Shown in pieces: positions 38,371-40,916 of a stretch of DNA of 40,916 nt. Numbering within the stretch: position 1 is the first letter of the stretch; each line of letters begins with the position of its first letter. The stretch spans positions 1-40,916 of the forward strand of contig DXEF01000013.1 of the NCBI GenBank assembly GCA_019115085.1, read 5' to 3'. The DNA comes from Candidatus Agathobaculum pullicola (lineage in GTDB: Bacteria > Bacillota > Clostridia > Oscillospirales > Butyricicoccaceae). The translations under genes and the position numbers were made by a program. The notes below the pieces were generated by a model. It searched no databases. It was not told the origin of the DNA and saw nothing but the letters and a program-made list of their open reading frames with translations.

Positions 38371-39884
38371 ACGATCTCCTTTCTTGCCATGGCAAGCAAT
38401 CGCTTGCGGTCGGTTTTGCCGTTTTCGGTCAGCGGTAGGCTGTCCAACGGCTCGAGCGTGCGCGGCAGCATGAAAACGGGCAGCCGCTGCGTGAGCGCGG
38501 TGCGTACCGCAGCCTTATCGGCCGCGCCGGTGTAAAAGCCGTGCAGCCGTTCTTTCTGCGCGTCGTATACACAGCAGCACCGGCTGACGCCGTCGACCTC
38601 CTGCACCGCGCGTTCGATTTCCTCCAGCTCGATGCGGTGGCCCATGTGTTTGATTTGAAAATCCTTCCGGCCGAGGAAGTACAGCTCGCCTTCGGCGCTC
38701 CATCGCCCGAGGTCGCCCGTGCGGTAGATCGGCTGTAAATAGCGGCTGTGGCCGGGGTGTTGTAAAAATACGGTTTGCGTCTGCGCGGGATTGTTATAGT
38801 ACCCGAGCGCAAGCGCCGCGCCGCTGACACAGATTTCGCCCGCCTGATCCGGCGTATGTATTTCCTGTCCCGCCTCGTCCAGCAGGAATACCCGCTCGTT
38901 CGGAAACGCTGTCCCGAGCGGGATCCCCGCTGTATAATCTCTATCACTCTCTATCCTATGGTACGTGCAATTGCACGTGATCTCGGTGGGGCCGTACAGG
39001 TTGACGAAATCCGCATGCGGCAAATGCTCCATCCAGCTTTTCAGGTGTTTAGGCGGCATGACTTCGCCGCTGAACAACACCTTGTTTACCGTTTCCGGCG
39101 TGCGGTAGTCCAGACCGTGGAAGGAGGACACCAGACACAGCGCGGAGACAGCCCAGATGAGCGTGGTAACCCGGTGCGCGCAGAGCGCATCCATCAGCGC
39201 GGACGGTTGGGAGAACAGCCGCCGCGGCAGCAGCACGAGCGTGGCGCCGGTGTACAGAGCGGAATATATATCCTTGACCGAAACATCAAAGTCGAGCGGT
39301 GCTTGATTGCCGATGATGTCATCCGGACCAATCCGGAACAGTTCGGTGAAGGGCAAAATGAAATCCAGCACGGAGCGGTGGCTGACAACCACGCCCTTGG
39401 GCGTGCCGGTCGAGCCGGAGGTAAAATTACAGTACAGCGGGTCGCCGTCGATAGCGCCGAGGCGAATCCTCGTCAGCAGGGCATCGTCGGGCTGCGTTTG
39501 CAGCAGATCTTCGACCAGCAGAATATGTCCCGCGCCGGGCAACTGCGCGGCCAGCGCCGCGTGTTCCCGATCGGTCACGATGCAGGGGGCTTGCAGGACC
39601 GAGAGAATCTGCGCCAGCCGCGGCTGCGGCAGCGCGGGAGAGAGCGGAACATAAAAGCATCCTGCGTACGCCGCGCCGAAAAAGGCATAGAGCGCTTCAC
39701 GGCTCTTGTCCAGCAGCACCGGAACCGGTGCGGTGGGGGAGAGGCGCGCGGCAAGCGCGGTGCCGCAGCGGCGGCTGCGGTCAAGCAGCGCGTCAAAACG
39801 GTCTGCGCCGTTTTCATCAATGACAGCGGTTTTATCCGGTCGTGCGGCGGCGGTATGCTCTAAAAGTTCCAGGATGTTGTTCAT
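38367..39884 (-). CDS. Amino acid adenylating ligase (DltA-like A-domain)
   Basis: 505 aa, the DltA length. Adenylation motifs: FTSGSTGTPKGVV (A3, ~154-166), LDFDVSVKDIYSAL (A4), NLYGPTEITCNCTYH (A5), YRTGDLGRW (A7), GRKDFQIKHMGHRIELEEIE (A8) and the Lys of NGKTDRKRL (A10). It activates an amino acid as its AMP ester and loads the carrier protein. At ~residue 272 it reads LFSGEV where DltA has LFCGEV; that Cys contacts D-Ala, so a different substrate is likely. ATG 39884 with ATGAGG upstream. First enzyme of the five-gene operon. Confidence 0.9.
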   Translation of the reverse strand: MNNILELLEHTAAARPDKTAVIDENGADRFDALLDRSRRCGTALAARLSPTAPVPVLLDKSREALYAFFGAAYAGCFYVPLSPALPQPRLAQILSVLQAPCIVTDREHAALAAQLPGAGHILLVEDLLQTQPDDALLTRIRLGAIDGDPLYCNFTSGSTGTPKGVVVSHRSVLDFILPFTELFRIGPDDIIGNQAPLDFDVSVKDIYSALYTGATLVLLPRRLFSQPSALMDALCAHRVTTLIWAVSALCLVSSFHGLDYRTPETVNKVLFSGEVMPPKHLKSWMEHLPHADFVNLYGPTEITCNCTYHRIESDRDYTAGIPLGTAFPNERVFLLDEAGQEIHTPDQAGEICVSGAALALGYYNNPAQTQTVFLQHPGHSRYLQPIYRTGDLGRWSAEGELYFLGRKDFQIKHMGHRIELEEIERAVQEVDGVSRCCCVYDAQKERLHGFYTGAADKAAVRTALTQRLPVFMLPRTLEPLDSLPLTENGKTDRKRLLAMARKEIV

Positions 39885-39926
39885 AATTACCTCATTTTTA
39901 CTTCGTGCCGCGTTTCGGCGGAATGT

Positions 39927-40412
39927 TTACTTCTTGTTGGCAACCGATGTAGAGGCGGCCTTTTGGGTGGATGCAGTCTTATCGGAGGCCTTTGCAGTAT
40001 TCTTGGTGGAAGCTGTCTTGGAGGACTTTGCAGTCTTGCTCGTGGACGCGGTCTTGCCGGAGGACTTCTTCGTGCTCTTCTTGGCGGCTTTGGTGCCACC
40101 GGACTGCTTGACCGCTGCCTTCTTCTGCGTGGTGGAGCTGGACTTGCTCTTGGTCTTTGTGTCAGACTTGTCCGTAGCGGTGTCGGATGTGTTCTTGTTT
40201 TCCGTGCTGGACTTGTCCGCGGCAGTATCCGATTGGTCCTTAGCGGTGGCGGTGGTGGTCGTCTGCGTCTGAGAGGTCGCCTCCTGCTCGGGCTCAGCGT
40301 TCTGGTCGGATTTGACAAGCGAAGAACAGCCGGTTAGCGCGGGCAGTGCCATCATCATGGCCAGAGAAATAGCGGCAACGCCTTTGGCGTTTTTATGATT
40401 GATTAATTTCAT
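39927..40412 (-). CDS. Lipoprotein with Lys/Ser/Thr-rich low-complexity tail
   Basis: 161 aa from the ATG at 40412 (AAGGAG 10 nt upstream). N-terminal signal with hydrophobic stretch and lipobox LTGC (cleavage before the Cys, about residue 29). The rest is low complexity: first Gln/Thr/Asp/Glu-rich and near-neutral, then strongly basic with recurring KTAST/KTAKSS-like units (residues ~95-160), resembling a histone-H1-like or wall-spanning tail. No folded domain is evident. It lies 42 nt upstream of the ligase with no terminator between, so it may belong to the same transcript. Function unknown; binding to anionic wall polymers is one possibility. Confidence 0.85.
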   Translation of the reverse strand: MKLINHKNAKGVAAISLAMMMALPALTGCSSLVKSDQNAEPEQEATSQTQTTTTATAKDQSDTAADKSSTENKNTSDTATDKSDTKTKSKSSSTTQKKAAVKQSGGTKAAKKSTKKSSGKTASTSKTAKSSKTASTKNTAKASDKTASTQKAASTSVANKK

Positions 40413-40440
40413 GTTTTCAGATCTCCTTTGGTGTTTGGTG

Positions 40441-40456
40441 AAGAGCACTTGCTCTT
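40441..40456 (-). repeat. Inverted repeat in the lipoprotein leader
   Basis: AAGAGC-ACTT-GCTCTT, a perfect 6-bp inverted repeat about 30 nt before the start codon. It could form a hairpin near the ribosome site or be an operator. An AT-rich -10-like TATAAA lies just upstream on the minus strand (40483-40488), with no good -35. Confidence 0.45.
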
Positions 40457-40522
40457 GATGATGTTAAGATACTACGGCAGTATTTATAGACTCTTCAGCA
40501 AACCTTAAAAAATCTAAAGAAA

Positions 40523-40560
40523 GCAAAAAAATAAGACAGGCTGCCAAAACAGCCTGCCTT
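40523..40560 (-). terminator. Histidine kinase gene terminator
   Basis: CAGGCTG (40537-40543) pairs with CAGCCTG (40550-40556), with flanking AAG/CTT pairs. On the minus strand it is followed by a run of seven T. It separates the kinase from the lipoprotein gene. Confidence 0.85.
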
Positions 40561-40577
40561 ATGGAATATATTCGGTT

Positions 40578-40916
40578 TTACTGCGGCGGTTTGGGCAGCG
40601 TCAGCTCAAATTCGGTGTGCCAGCCGTTATGCGGCGGATGCACCAGCCGGATAGAGCCACCATGCAGTTCCGCTACCTTTTTGGCGATCGCCATGCCAAG
40701 GCCCGTGCCGCCGCCCGAGGTCCTGGCCTGGTTTCCAGTGACGAACGGCTCAAACAGCGTATCCGCCAGCTCGGGAGGAATACCGACGCCGCTGTCCGCC
40801 ACCGTCAGCCGAACGGCGTCGGGGGTATCCGTCAGCCCGAAAAAGAGCGTCGTTCCGGCGGGGTTGTATTGCAGGGCATTGCTGGTCAGGTTCTCCAGCA
40901 GCCGCCGCAGCAGACG
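40578..40916 (-). CDS. Sensor histidine kinase, C-terminal HATPase domain (5' end outside window)
   Basis: 113 codons to the edge. The N box reads ENLTSNALQYNPAG. G1 is VADSGVGIPPEL, then LFEPFVTGNQART, and G2 is GGGTGLGMAIAKKVAELHGG. This is the ATP-binding half of an OmpR-group type kinase, ending in TLPKPPQ. Its sensor and His box lie beyond the right edge, as does any cognate regulator. It is encoded upstream of, and on the same strand as, the lipoprotein and Dlt-like operon, separated by a terminator. Confidence 0.93.
   Translation of the reverse strand, partial: RLLRRLLENLTSNALQYNPAGTTLFFGLTDTPDAVRLTVADSGVGIPPELADTLFEPFVTGNQARTSGGGTGLGMAIAKKVAELHGGSIRLVHPPHNGWHTEFELTLPKPPQ

Noticed and set aside
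38775-39863. Plus frame opposite the adenylating ligase
   Set aside because: Antisense, Arg-rich, and the ligase on the minus strand has all adenylation motifs.
34380-39884. Calling the five genes a plain dlt operon
   Set aside because: The built-in PLP decarboxylase and the Cys-to-Ser change in the ligase argue against D-Ala as a safe substrate.

Overview
The window is a single GC-rich stretch of bacterial chromosome from a Gram-positive (Firmicutes) organism, most likely class Clostridia, in or near the Oscillospirales (butyrate-producer-like gut lineages). I base this on the walRKHI-yycJ-rlmH set, ylxM-ffh, rplU-prp-rpmA-obg with an extended L27 N-terminus, a monomeric group-B-like [FeFe] hydrogenase, an EFR1-type flavodoxin/ferredoxin, and frequent TTG starts with strong AGGAGG ribosome sites. 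The assignment below class level is an inference. I see no rRNA, tRNA, CRISPR array, insertion sequence or prophage block. Coding density is high and no gap longer than about 250 bases lacks a gene.

Layout. 1-3373 (minus): cysteine desulfurase, thiI, cinA (cinA runs off the left edge), a sulfur-transfer/tRNA thiolation operon divergent from purA (3539-4822). 4890-6400: a GNAT acetyltransferase, a CarD-type regulator and a solitary phage-type holin on the other strand. 6649-17426: a GH13 amylase, a Nudix hydrolase, then the walR-walK-walH-walI envelope-stress two-component set, murA, yycJ, rlmH and a lipase-like hydrolase, all on plus. 17538-18479: a PfkB sugar-phosphate kinase. 18499-22145 (minus): ylxM-ffh-rpsP-khpA-rimM-trmD, the protein-targeting and ribosome-maturation operon. 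22342-26695: yfmF-yfmH-lgt-folD. 26805-28141: rpiA and an unknown membrane coiled-coil protein. 28297-30568: rplU-prp-rpmA-obgE. 30754-32286: the [FeFe] hydrogenase. 32368-34320: a zinc alcohol dehydrogenase divergent from an EFR1-type ferredoxin.

The most interesting part is 34380-40916 (minus). A Dlt-like operon encodes an adenylating ligase, a fold-type III PLP decarboxylase, a stand-alone carrier protein, an MBOAT acyltransferase and an SGNH protein. It is preceded by a lysine/serine/threonine-rich lipoprotein and by the 3' end of a sensor histidine kinase. Classical dlt operons have no decarboxylase. The decarboxylase here has sequence features closer to BtrK, which decarboxylates glutamyl-carrier protein in butirosin synthesis, than to DAP decarboxylase. 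The ligase has Ser where DltA has its D-Ala-selecting Cys. The system may therefore decorate a surface polymer with a decarboxylated amino acid (GABA or beta-alanine type) instead of D-alanine. That is a hypothesis from gene content and motifs.

Promoters with good -35/-10 matches could be read at several divergent or intergenic sites, several with an extended TGn -10. Strong intrinsic terminators separate most units. Gene calls and motifs come from reading translations by eye; no database search was possible.
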